Positions 42,173 through 50,500 of a stretch of 64,000 nt of DNA are shown in pieces. The DNA comes from JAGNRR01 sp965230665 (GTDB lineage: Bacteria > Bacteroidota > Bacteroidia > Chitinophagales > Chitinophagaceae), in NCBI GenBank assembly GCA_965230665.1, contig CBDDLM010000005.1, positions 1-64,000 of the forward strand, written 5' to 3'. Position 1 is the first letter of the stretch. Each line of letters opens with the position of its first letter. The translations under genes and the position numbers were made by a program. Below the pieces are notes generated by a model. That model did no database searches and had not been told where the DNA came from. It saw nothing but the letters and a program-made list of their open reading frames with translations.

Positions 42173-42667
42173 ATGATCATAGGTTTAAATGTCACAGCTT
42201 CAACTGCTCCATTACATGTATTTGTTAAATTCACCGATGAAAAAGGGAAAACTATAAACCTGGAAACCACAAGTGGGGCAAACCCTGCAAGAGATAGTTG
42301 GATAAGGAAACATTTTCCAATAAGCAATAAAGCCCTTAAAAACGGTCTTTATTTACAAAAATTGAGCAAAAAAGAAACAGTTGCAATTATGGTTGAACAA
42401 CTCATGCAACATTATGCAGAGAAAAAGCAATTTGGAACAGTGATTGCGCTGGCTGATTTAATTCTGGAATATCATCCTAAAAACATGAGTGCCTTTCTTT
42501 ATAAAGCTTCATCTTATAATAAGTTGCTAAAGGTACATGGATTATGGCAGTATAGAGACTTGGAAGAAGTTCCTGAACATTTAAGGAACACTTACAAGTA
42601 TCTCATTTTTCATGAACATAAATATTACAATCACATGGTAAGCCTTGGCTGGCAGCCAGTGAAATAA
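42173..42667 (+). CDS. Truncated transglutaminase-like/TPR protein
   Basis: 164 residues. The start reads TASTAPLHVFVKFTDEKGKTINLETTSGANPARDSWIRKHFPIS, resembling the His-containing second half of SirB1-type transglutaminase cores (PxHxFVxxxxxxGxxINxETTxG). TPR-like helices follow (FGTVIALADLILEYHPKNMSAFLYKAS). The region that would carry the catalytic Cys is missing, so the N-terminus is probably lost and the ORF may be a remnant. It ends 17 bases before the first mini-Rhs gene and could share its transcript. Confidence 0.5.
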   Translation: MIIGLNVTASTAPLHVFVKFTDEKGKTINLETTSGANPARDSWIRKHFPISNKALKNGLYLQKLSKKETVAIMVEQLMQHYAEKKQFGTVIALADLILEYHPKNMSAFLYKASSYNKLLKVHGLWQYRDLEEVPEHLRNTYKYLIFHEHKYYNHMVSLGWQPVK

Positions 42668-42684
42668 ACAAGGCGGACAATGTT

Positions 42685-43467
42685 ATGAATCGATACAACG
42701 CTTTCCTATCGGCTTTTCTGGTTTTAATCACTGCAATTTTCGCTAATCCGGTGAATGCCAGATTTTTACAGAGTGATCCGCTTGGTCAAAAAGCTGGGGT
42801 AAATACTTATAATTATGTAAAAGGAAATCCATTACTTAGAATTGATCCTAGAGGGCTTGATTTGGTTATTGTTGGCGAGGGCGGCACTAGTGGCAGAATG
42901 TTTAACCTTGCTGCACAAACATGGGTAAGAACCAATCCAGGTAGTCATCAAATTGTAAACGTGAATAGTGGCCAAACATTTATTAATGCAATTGATAATT
43001 ATGCAAAAGCAAATAATGGAATGATTGATGGATTACAGTATTTTGGGCATAGTGCAAACTATTCTTTATTTGTTAGTCAAGGCTCAGGGTCTAATAGCAT
43101 CTATACCAACTGGTTTACATTGCAGAGCTTATCCAGTTTAGGAAAACCTAGTAGATCTATATTTGATATTAATTTTGAGCTTTTCTCAAAAACTAACAAT
43201 ATAACCCTGCATGGATGTAATGCAGGTTTTGGAGAGCGCTCATTTGCACAAGAATTAGCTAACTGGTTAAATATCGATGTTAATGCTGCGGTAGGGCCAA
43301 CTGCATTTTCAGGGCTACAAAATGGCAAACCTAATGAAGGTTTACCAGATAGAGTGCCAGCGAACTATACGGGTAACGTATTTTTAGTTCCAGAATATCC
43401 TAATCAAGGCTTTAGAACGTTTTCACCGCCGCCCCCTCCAAAACCAGCAGGGAAGAACGAACAATGA
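42685..43467 (+). CDS. Secreted mini-Rhs tip with caspase-like domain
   Basis: 260 residues made of three parts: a signal peptide (FLSAFLVLITAIFANPVNA), the last 34 residues of an Rhs core (RFLQSDPLGQKAGVNTYNYVKGNPLLRIDPRGL, about 27-59), and a toxin-like domain. The domain has YFGHSAN with His122 and ITLHGCNAGFGERSFAQELANWL with Cys178, the His/Cys layout of DUF4347-like caspase folds. It ends in a Pro-rich tail. No YD repeats are present. The stop overlaps the next gene by four bases. This is not a decayed end of a long Rhs gene, because it has its own exported start. A stand-alone exported toxin, or a donor cassette for long Rhs genes, is inferred. Confidence 0.75.
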   Translation: MNRYNAFLSAFLVLITAIFANPVNARFLQSDPLGQKAGVNTYNYVKGNPLLRIDPRGLDLVIVGEGGTSGRMFNLAAQTWVRTNPGSHQIVNVNSGQTFINAIDNYAKANNGMIDGLQYFGHSANYSLFVSQGSGSNSIYTNWFTLQSLSSLGKPSRSIFDINFELFSKTNNITLHGCNAGFGERSFAQELANWLNIDVNAAVGPTAFSGLQNGKPNEGLPDRVPANYTGNVFLVPEYPNQGFRTFSPPPPPKPAGKNEQ

Positions 43468-43946
43468 AATTAATAACAGGTTTCTTTTTTTTGTTATTGG
43501 TAACTTGCTGTTACGCAGACAAGAAATATCCTGTTCCGATTATAACTCCTAATGTTGAGAGCATAGAAAAAGAGTTAAATAAATATTACAAAGAGGGCAA
43601 AGCTGGTATTCCAAAAATCTTAATTAAATTAAAAGAAGGGCTAAAAAATAGGGCTGCAACTATTAGCATTGAAAAAGTAAATAAGTCTGTTTATTATCTG
43701 CATAAACTTGCTGAAAAAGGTATTTATATAGACGAGGAATTACCTTTATTAGTAGAAGCACTTAATAAACAGCTTTTTATGGAAGATACTTACCTTACGG
43801 CCGAAACATTAAGGTTAATAACAAAAATTGATGTTGGATATGATAAAACATTTGTAATGTCATATAAAGTTGAAGATGAGGAAAAAAGAAAAGCAATGGT
43901 AAAAAAATGGGAAGATTTTATTAATCAGAAAAAAAGAAAAAGATGA
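43464..43946 (+). CDS. Exported candidate immunity protein 1
   Basis: 160 residues with a signal peptide (LITGFFFLLLVTCCYA). The mature part is Lys-rich and helical (YYKEGKAGIPKILIKLKEGLKN; AEKGIYIDEELPLLVEALNKQL) with no recognised domain. Four-base overlaps on both sides lock it between the two mini-Rhs genes. Position and periplasmic export fit immunity to the upstream caspase-like tip. Confidence 0.6.
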   Translation: MKLITGFFFLLLVTCCYADKKYPVPIITPNVESIEKELNKYYKEGKAGIPKILIKLKEGLKNRAATISIEKVNKSVYYLHKLAEKGIYIDEELPLLVEALNKQLFMEDTYLTAETLRLITKIDVGYDKTFVMSYKVEDEEKRKAMVKKWEDFINQKKRKR

Positions 43947-44641
43947 ATAGACACAACACTAAACTCAATACTTTTTTCGTTTTAATCGCTGCAATCTGTA
44001 TTAACCCATTATCTGCAAAATATTTACAAAGTGATCCGCTTGGTCAAAAAGCTGGCCCGAATACTTATAATTATGTGCAAAGTAACCCAATTATAAATAT
44101 TGATCCTACAGGATTAATCGTAGAAGCAACTTATGATAAAACATCTGGCAGGGTAGTGATGCGTGATGTGGACACCGGAGCAACTACTTCCGCACCTGCA
44201 TTTTCTGGGGTTCAAAATTCATTTTCTCCAACGCCAAATGGTACATATAGTATTAGTCATTTTCCTTGGTTAAAACCTCATTATTATGCATTAATTCATC
44301 ATGATAAAGTAATTGATGATTATGTTGATGGAACACCTAGTAATTATGATCCCACAAAAACCATGTCTAATATCAGATTGCATCCTGGTGATACAAGCCA
44401 TGCATGCGTTACCATTCCTCTATCAGAAGATTCTAAAGAGTGGATGGCTATAGAAGAAATGATTAGAAATACTCAAAGAGGAACCCCTATTACTATAGGC
44501 GGCACTAAGTATCCCAACTTCGGCACTCTCAATGTTACTGGCTCAGGCTTTGGCTCAGTTCCTGGTTCTACAAATAATCAACCTCCAACTTCTCAGCAAC
44601 CTTGGTATGAACGTTTATGGAATTGGATAACAGGTGAATAA
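43943..44641 (+). CDS. Secreted mini-Rhs tip with L,D-transpeptidase-like domain
   Basis: 232 residues: signal peptide (FFVLIAAICINPLSA), Rhs end KYLQSDPLGQKAGPNTYNYVQ ... IDPTGL (about 26-58), then a different domain. PNGTYSISHFPWLKPHYYALIHHDK precedes RLHPGDTSHACVTI with His147, Ser152, His153 and Cys155. This resembles the active site of DUF2778/Tlde1-type L,D-transpeptidase-like toxins (H-x-x-S-x-G-C), with Ala in place of Gly before the Cys. Such toxins attack peptidoglycan precursors in the periplasm. The N-terminal 58 residues are clearly homologous to the preceding mini-Rhs gene; the toxin parts are unrelated. Confidence 0.72.
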   Translation: MNRHNTKLNTFFVLIAAICINPLSAKYLQSDPLGQKAGPNTYNYVQSNPIINIDPTGLIVEATYDKTSGRVVMRDVDTGATTSAPAFSGVQNSFSPTPNGTYSISHFPWLKPHYYALIHHDKVIDDYVDGTPSNYDPTKTMSNIRLHPGDTSHACVTIPLSEDSKEWMAIEEMIRNTQRGTPITIGGTKYPNFGTLNVTGSGFGSVPGSTNNQPPTSQQPWYERLWNWITGE

Positions 44642-44642
44642 T

Positions 44643-45107
44643 ATGTTAACAAAATCGACTCTGGTTATATTGTCATTTTTTTTCATATCCGCTTGTAACT
44701 GCAATAATGAAAATATCTTTTCTAATACAGTATCTCTTAGTGTAGGAAAAATTATTTCACTATCTGATGCATACCATAGATATGAATATTCAGATACAAA
44801 TCCATTTGGTGAAGCTCAAGCATTTATTTTATTTGAAGAAGAGTACAAAAAAAATATTAAATCCATTCCTGTAGAGTATAGAGTTAAATTTTTTTGGTCT
44901 ATATTATGGCATCTTGATTTGCAAGGTGACCATTTAACAGAGTTTTTAAAGATTATAGAAGAAGATTGCTATAAACACTTTACTGATAAATTAACTTTTT
45001 ATATTGAACGAGAAGAAAAAATAACAAGAAATAAGTATCGCTTAAAACTATCTAAAGGTGTACTAACCAGTCTGGAAAGAATTCATTCATTTAAAACAGA
45101 GAGTTAA
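44643..45107 (+). CDS. Lipoprotein, candidate immunity protein 2
   Basis: 154 residues from ATG 44643 (AGGTGA upstream), one base after the previous stop. A lipobox FFISAC places Cys near residue 18, so it is a membrane-anchored periplasmic lipoprotein. The mature part is helical and acidic. A periplasmic location suits neutralising a peptidoglycan-targeting tip. No family recognised. Confidence 0.6.
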   Translation: MLTKSTLVILSFFFISACNCNNENIFSNTVSLSVGKIISLSDAYHRYEYSDTNPFGEAQAFILFEEEYKKNIKSIPVEYRVKFFWSILWHLDLQGDHLTEFLKIIEEDCYKHFTDKLTFYIEREEKITRNKYRLKLSKGVLTSLERIHSFKTES

Positions 45108-45148
45108 ATAATTTCCAGACTTTAGTATTTACTTATTTTTGTATGAAA

Positions 45149-45214
45149 TTAATTTCGTATAATCAGGATCATGTTATATAACCTGTAGATTTTAAAGAAC
45201 TTTCTCAATCTTTT
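45149..45214. repeat. 66-bp imperfect repeat, copy 1
   Basis: TTAATTTCGTATAATCAGGA ... GATTTTAAAG...TCAATCTTT is repeated at 46618-46683 with about 75 percent matching bases. Both copies lie just beyond the 3' end of an Rhs-toxin/immunity block, so they may mark cassette ends or an old insertion. Confidence 0.45.
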
Positions 45215-45297
45215 GATTTACAATCAAACTTTGACAATATGTAAATTACTACATATTCTTAAAAAGAAAGAAAAACATCTAATCATGGTGATTTAAT

Positions 45298-45582
45298 ATG
45301 TCAAATACGATTAACATAACGGTATTCCTATTTTTATTATCTCTAAGTAGTCTATCTTCAGCTCACAGTGGTCGTACTGACTCAAAAGGTGGCCATAATT
45401 GTAGTGAAGCCGCTAAGAGAAAAGGTCTATGTACAGGTTATCATTACCACAACAAAAAATATATTGGCTCATCGATTATATTAAAAAATAAAAAAACATC
45501 TTCATTGAATAATGCTCAAAAAATAGGCAAATATAATAATACAAGTAATGCCAACCATAATAAAAAAATCAAGATTGAGTGA
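45298..45582 (+). CDS. Secreted YHYH-domain protein
   Basis: 94 residues with a signal peptide (ITVFLFLLSLSSLSSA). The mature N-terminus HSGRTDSKGGHNCSEAAKRKGLCTGYHYHN is the YHYH domain pattern, a small Cys/His-rich extracellular module of unknown role. A Lys/Asn-rich low-complexity tail follows. It stands alone between the mini-Rhs operon and the yafO locus. Confidence 0.75.
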   Translation: MSNTINITVFLFLLSLSSLSSAHSGRTDSKGGHNCSEAAKRKGLCTGYHYHNKKYIGSSIILKNKKTSSLNNAQKIGKYNNTSNANHNKKIKIE

Positions 45583-45636
45583 ATATCAAGTCTGAGTTAG
45601 TACAAATCCAGAACCTTATACACGATAAAAACAAAA

Positions 45637-46053
45637 TTAAAACTTTTCTCGAAATCCTTCTGCTATTTTCTCTAGTTTTGACATGAGACTTAAGTCTCTG
45701 TCTGTTCCTTCTATTTCACTAGGCTTGCGTTGGTTCCAGTGCTTGATAACGGTTATCAGCAAATAAGTATTCGCATCGAAAAAACCTGGGCAATAAACCA
45801 GAACGTGACTCGATGTTCTGGAAAATTGCAGCAGTCTAATTGGAAACGATTTTCCATCTCTCTTGATATGTATATGCTGTAACTCCAAATATGTGCGATT
45901 GTGTGTAAAATCATAGGGTGCATCGCGACCAAAAGTATCTGGTAAGATGCCTTTTTCTTTATATAACCTGAAATCACTCAACAAGTCGTCAGCAGCAATT
46001 TTACCAATGGTATCGATTATCAACTTACTTTGAAATAATCTTATTTTTGCCAT
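45637..46053 (-). CDS. YafO-family mRNA interferase toxin
   Basis: 138 residues matching the YafO toxin layout: SDFRLYKEKGILPDTFGRDAPYDFTH (about 26-51), ELQHIHI (about 57-63), and SRTSSHVLVYCPGFF ... YLLITVIKHWNQ (about 79-107). YafO cleaves mRNA in association with ribosomes. The antitoxin-like gene lies upstream on the same strand, with a small ORF between them. Motifs appear complete. Confidence 0.88.
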   Translation of the reverse strand: MAKIRLFQSKLIIDTIGKIAADDLLSDFRLYKEKGILPDTFGRDAPYDFTHNRTYLELQHIHIKRDGKSFPIRLLQFSRTSSHVLVYCPGFFDANTYLLITVIKHWNQRKPSEIEGTDRDLSLMSKLEKIAEGFREKF

Positions 46054-46063
46054 TACAATATGA

Positions 46064-46237
46064 TCATTTATTTTTGTTAAAAGTCTCTTGAGTTACCTTG
46101 CTCAACTTATCAAGCTGTCCATTATAACGATGCAATTTTATTAACTCAGCAGAATCTTGTTTATTCAAATTGTTTTGCTCATCTTCTACAATTTCATACA
46201 ATTTATTATCACTAATGTTTATGTATTGTCTTCGCAC
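46064..46237 (-). CDS. 57-residue ORF between antitoxin and YafO toxin
   Basis: GTG start at 46237 inside the last codons of the antitoxin (19-base overlap); it ends ten bases before the toxin ATG. It encodes a charged helical peptide (DNKLYEIVEDEQNNLNKQDS then ELIKLHRYNGQLDKLSKVTQ). The tight packing on both sides and coding-like residue use suggest a real gene. No family recognised, and the non-ATG start keeps confidence moderate. Confidence 0.45.
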   Translation of the reverse strand: MRRQYINISDNKLYEIVEDEQNNLNKQDSAELIKLHRYNGQLDKLSKVTQETFNKNK

Positions 46238-46539
46238 TCTACAAAGTCTCCCAATTCATCATCGGATGAATTTTTCAGTTTATCTGTCATATTTTCAACC
46301 ATGTCTTCAGTCAAACGGAATTTCGCCGGCGCTGTTTTTAGCTCAGTTGTTCCTCTTTGAGCGTATTCACAAAAGGCCGACATTTCTTCAAAAAGCTCCG
46401 CAGGAACAACATAAAATTGAATTTTGTTATTGGCAGAAACGGCTATTGCATCGCCTTGAGCTTCCTTTATAGCTGCACTGGGATTAGATTTAAACTTACT
46501 GATGGGTGTAGTGTAACCACACATAACTTTCTGTAACAT
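46219..46539 (-). CDS. YafN-like (Phd/YefM-type) antitoxin
   Basis: 106 residues from ATG 46539, with GGAG upstream; an in-frame GTG at 46557 is weaker. CGYTTPISKFKSNPSAAIKEAQGDAIAVSANNKIQFYVVPAELFEEM is the Phd/YefM-like fold that binds DNA, followed by an acidic tail (DDELGDFVECEDN) that would mask the toxin. Partner of the YafO toxin downstream. Confidence 0.82.
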   Translation of the reverse strand: MLQKVMCGYTTPISKFKSNPSAAIKEAQGDAIAVSANNKIQFYVVPAELFEEMSAFCEYAQRGTTELKTAPAKFRLTEDMVENMTDKLKNSSDDELGDFVECEDNT

Positions 46540-46617
46540 ATTAGTCTCCAAGTTCACAAATATAGCTCTAATTATAGGTCCATATTTAGCTCTTGTCTAG
46601 CCCTTTATACTTTATAT

Positions 46618-46683
46618 TTAATTTCGTATAATTAAGATTATGTTAAATAACTCATTGATTTTAAAGGATTTTATCAAGCTTTA
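46618..46683. repeat. 66-bp imperfect repeat, copy 2
   Basis: Similar to 45149-45214 in the same orientation. It lies between the YafN-like gene and the 3' end of the giant Rhs immunity operon. Nothing else is recognised in 46558-46740. Confidence 0.45.
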
Positions 46684-46740
46684 GGGCTTTAAGCAAACCC
46701 TGGAATTTAGTACAAGTGCTCTAAATGACCATTTAATGTA

Positions 46741-47178
46741 TTAATTTTTTTCCAATTCTGAGATAACTTCATTAGTTTCTTTAAGCAATTTTTCCAAAGG
46801 ATATGCAGGTTCTCCCTGATAAGAAATCACAGCTCCGAAACCTTTAGCCAATGCACAACTTACTATCATTACAGCAGCATAATCTTTCATACTGCCATAC
46901 CAACACATACTAATGCAAAAATCATTATCTCCTGCAATAACTTTTAATTCATTATCGCCCTCATAAATATCCTCTGCTGGTTCATAATATATTTCAAATC
47001 CAACATCATCATCTGTATCTCCCCATATACAAGGAGAAAATCCTTCATCCTCGAAAGGTGCCAATTCAGCATCAACACATAATCGGATTTTAAAATCAAG
47101 TTCATCAATAATAACCTGCCAAGCTTCTGCATCAGGCACATTCTCTTTTTTTAAAAATGCAAATTGTGTATTGGACAT
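46741..47178 (-). CDS. Candidate immunity protein of the giant Rhs locus, distal
   Basis: 145 residues, strongly acidic (LAPFEDEGFSPCIWGDTDDDVGFEIYY). No signal peptide, so it is cytoplasmic. The ending YQGEPAYPLEKLLKETNEVISELEK is helical. It starts one base inside the stop of the previous gene (TAATG). An acidic cytoplasmic protein fits inhibition of a basic nuclease tip. No family recognised. Confidence 0.55.
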   Translation of the reverse strand: MSNTQFAFLKKENVPDAEAWQVIIDELDFKIRLCVDAELAPFEDEGFSPCIWGDTDDDVGFEIYYEPAEDIYEGDNELKVIAGDNDFCISMCWYGSMKDYAAVMIVSCALAKGFGAVISYQGEPAYPLEKLLKETNEVISELEKN

Positions 47179-47579
47179 TAACGATACTCCAGTACTATAG
47201 CATTAATTCCTTCAAAAGATAAATCGAACAAATCCAGAAAAAGACTGTCACTTATCTCAAGAAAAATATCATTTCCAATCGATTTAACTTTTAACAACTT
47301 TTTTCCTTCTAACCTTTTAATTTTCTTTGTATACTTTTTATCCAACCTTTCAAATTCATCTTCTAATTCTTCATCTGTAAATCCCAAAAAACTATCTATA
47401 TCTAAAGCACCAAAAATCATTGTTTGTTCATTTCTTAATCGCCAATTTCCACAAAATTTAACATAAAAATCGTTAGAAAAAATTAATCTAATCATTCTTT
47501 CATGACTAACTATTTCAGCTTTTTTTATTTTAACTTCAACTAACTCCGATAGTTGGCCAAACAAATCATCATTTATCAT
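47178..47579 (-). CDS. Candidate immunity protein of the giant Rhs locus, proximal
   Basis: 133 residues, no signal peptide. IVSHERMIRLIFSNDFYVKFCGNWRLRNEQTMIFGA suggests a small alpha/beta domain, followed by an acidic helix (DEELEDEFERLDKKYTKKIKRLEGKK) and a hydrophobic end. It begins 15 bases after the Rhs stop and is coupled to the next gene. Position makes it the most likely partner of the PD-(D/E)xK-like tip. Confidence 0.6.
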   Translation of the reverse strand: MINDDLFGQLSELVEVKIKKAEIVSHERMIRLIFSNDFYVKFCGNWRLRNEQTMIFGALDIDSFLGFTDEELEDEFERLDKKYTKKIKRLEGKKLLKVKSIGNDIFLEISDSLFLDLFDLSFEGINAIVLEYR

Positions 47580-47594
47580 TTTGATTACACCATT

Positions 47595-50500
47595 CTATTT
47601 CTTTTTAGAAACAAATATTTCAATAATGTCAGCATTAAATACTGCTTGTAGTTTTCTATTTTTCTTTCTGGAAGTGCCTCTCCCAGTCTTTAAATCAAAT
47701 GCTAACACTGCCTTACCAGTTCTATCTCGGATTTCTACATCAATACCTACAGAACCTTTCGCTCTTCTTCTAACTTCTGCTTTTGATGACGAATCACGAA
47801 AAATTTCAGCATGAATAGTATAGCCGTATTTTTTATACTTTTCATTAATATTTTCAATAAGTCTCTCAAACTCTTTATGAGCAGCAGTACCTTTTGCTCC
47901 AGCATTTTTAAATCCAGGTCCAGCTAATTCTTGTATCAATACATTTAATAATGCCTCTTTGGCCAAAGCAATAATTTCTTCACCAATTATTCCAAATGCT
48001 TCTTTACCTGCACCAGTCAATGCACGGCTAATAATTGCTTTACCTGCAGCGGTTGCTGAAACAGCTCTCTCTGCATTAATTCGAAGACTAGCTCCGATAC
48101 CTGCCAAACTAATGTTCCCCGTTGGATCAATCATATTCACTGGGTCAACATTGGCATAGAGATACTTATGCAAGGTCACTGGATCAAAATTCCTTCCCAT
48201 CCAGGTATCCATTTGAGTAAAACGGCCTGTTGCCTGGTTGTAGTAACGTGCTCTTAGGTAATATTGATCTAATGTGCTATCAAACTGCTCACCTGTGTAT
48301 AGATAGGCATTCTCTGTTGAGCCAAACTGAGCTAATAATGAACCAAAAGCATCATAATAATAATTATCGGTTACAATACCACTGGTATCACTTAACAAAC
48401 GCGTTGAACCCAAACCATCATAATGATAATGGAAGACACTGTTGTTTCTCTTTTGGCTTAAGAGATCATCACCAAAGAGATACTCCACCTGTATTTGCTG
48501 AGTGGCATCTGACTCTGCAACCACTTGTGCATACTGTTGGTTGGTATCAATCAAGAAGTGCGTGACTGTGCCATTATCCGTTTTTTGATTACGAATACCA
48601 TCAATGTTGTATTGATAGCTGGCGTTTGTTGTTGTGCCACCTTGTGTGATTTCAGCAGTCGTCAGTTGTTGCTTTGCATTATAGGTATAAGTCGTGAGAT
48701 CGGCATCCATGCTTTTGGTTAAGGTATTCCCCATCGCATCATAGGTGTAGATCTCACCACCCGCCTGAGTTAAGCGATCATTAGCATCATAGGTATAAGC
48801 CGTACTCACACCATTGATAGTAGAGAATGTCCGATTACCCACTTTGTCATATTGATAGCTGGCAGTATGATCACCATTTAAGCTATCAACAATACTCTCA
48901 CCCGTTAAACGATACAGATTATCGTAAGTGTAAGAAGACGTACGCCCATTCAACTCTGTGATTTGTGTCCGTCTGCCTGTAGGATGCAAGCTGTAATCAA
49001 ACTGTTGATACACCGAATCATCAGCCCGCTTTTCCTGTATTTGAGTCAAGCGATTCAAACTGTCATACACATAATCGGTTTTGTTGCCATTACTGTGCTC
49101 AACCTGAGAACGATTACCCACAGCATCATAGGTATAACGTGTGATACGGCCATCGGCATCTGTGACAGTCTCTAATCGATTCAAGACATCATAGGTCATG
49201 CTTTCTGTGCGTATATTGCCATTAGCATACCTAATCGTTAATTGGGTTTTATTACTATTGGCATCATACTGATAAGCCAACACCTCACCTGATGGCTTGG
49301 TTTCTTCGATTAATCGATTGCGCTCATCATATACATAAGTCCAACTACCCTGGCTACTCGTTGCACTTAAACGATTGCCGACAGCATCATAAGTAAATGT
49401 CTCGAATGAATTATCTTTACCATAATCAATACGCACCATTCGGTCATTTACATCATAGGTATAAGTAGTGACATCACCATTGAAGTCTGTTTTTGTCAGC
49501 ATATTGCCCACAGCATCATAGGTGAAGCTTTCTACCTGACTCAAAGGCAATGTACGGGTTAACACACGACCCAGATTATCATAACTCCAACGTGTGGTGC
49601 GGCCTTCTGCATCCGTTTGTGTGAGCTTGTTACCCTGCTCATCATAGGTAAAGCTTGTCTCTTGATTTAACGCATCAATGACTTTGATTAAACGACCCAA
49701 CTTATCGTATTCATAGCGAGTTTCTACTCCAGCCATATCGGTTTCAGCAATTTTGCGATCCACCTTATCGTAAGTGCTGAGTGTTTTTAAGGTAATATCG
49801 GGATAAATGGTTTCTACCAATCGGGACTTGGCATCAAAGATAAATTGCATGCGATGGCCACGTGCATCAACCATGGCAGTACGCAAACCTCTAGGGTCGT
49901 ATTCGGATTGAGTTTCCTGACCAAGTGCATCACGCACCAGTGTCACTCTATCTGCTGCATCATACCCATATTCGGTTCTTAGGTTACGCTCATCAATTTC
50001 GGCAATCACACGACCAGCAACATCATATTCTGTGCTCATACGTGGATTATCGGTATCATCTGAGGGTGTGTTATCTGGCAGAATGGTTTCAACCAAGCGA
50101 TTGGCTTTGTCATACACCATCTTGGTCACACGACCCAGCCTATCAGTCTCTTGAATCAGATTATTTTCTGCATCATAAACCATGGTTTCTGTTGTGCCAT
50201 CAGGATAACGCGTAAGTACCAAATTACCCCGTGCATCATATTCCATCTCTGTACGACGACCGAGAGCATCAATCACGGCACTTTCTTTATCAATACCATT
50301 GTATTCCGTGCGAGTGATATTGCCTTCTGCATCGGTGGTTTGTGTTAAACGACCTTTGGCATCATACACAAAGCTGGTGGTTTCTGTTTGTAGATTACCC
50401 TGGCTATCGGTTCGAGTTGTGGTTTCGCTTAAACGACGTCCCATATCATCCACCACATAATCTGTACGTACCCCCTCAGCATCAATCATAGCTGTCTGAA

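Noticed and set aside
48230..50348. Several plus-strand ORFs rich in His, Tyr and Trp antisense to the giant Rhs gene
   Set aside because: They mirror the YD-repeat codon pattern of the opposite strand, which lacks stops; not real genes.
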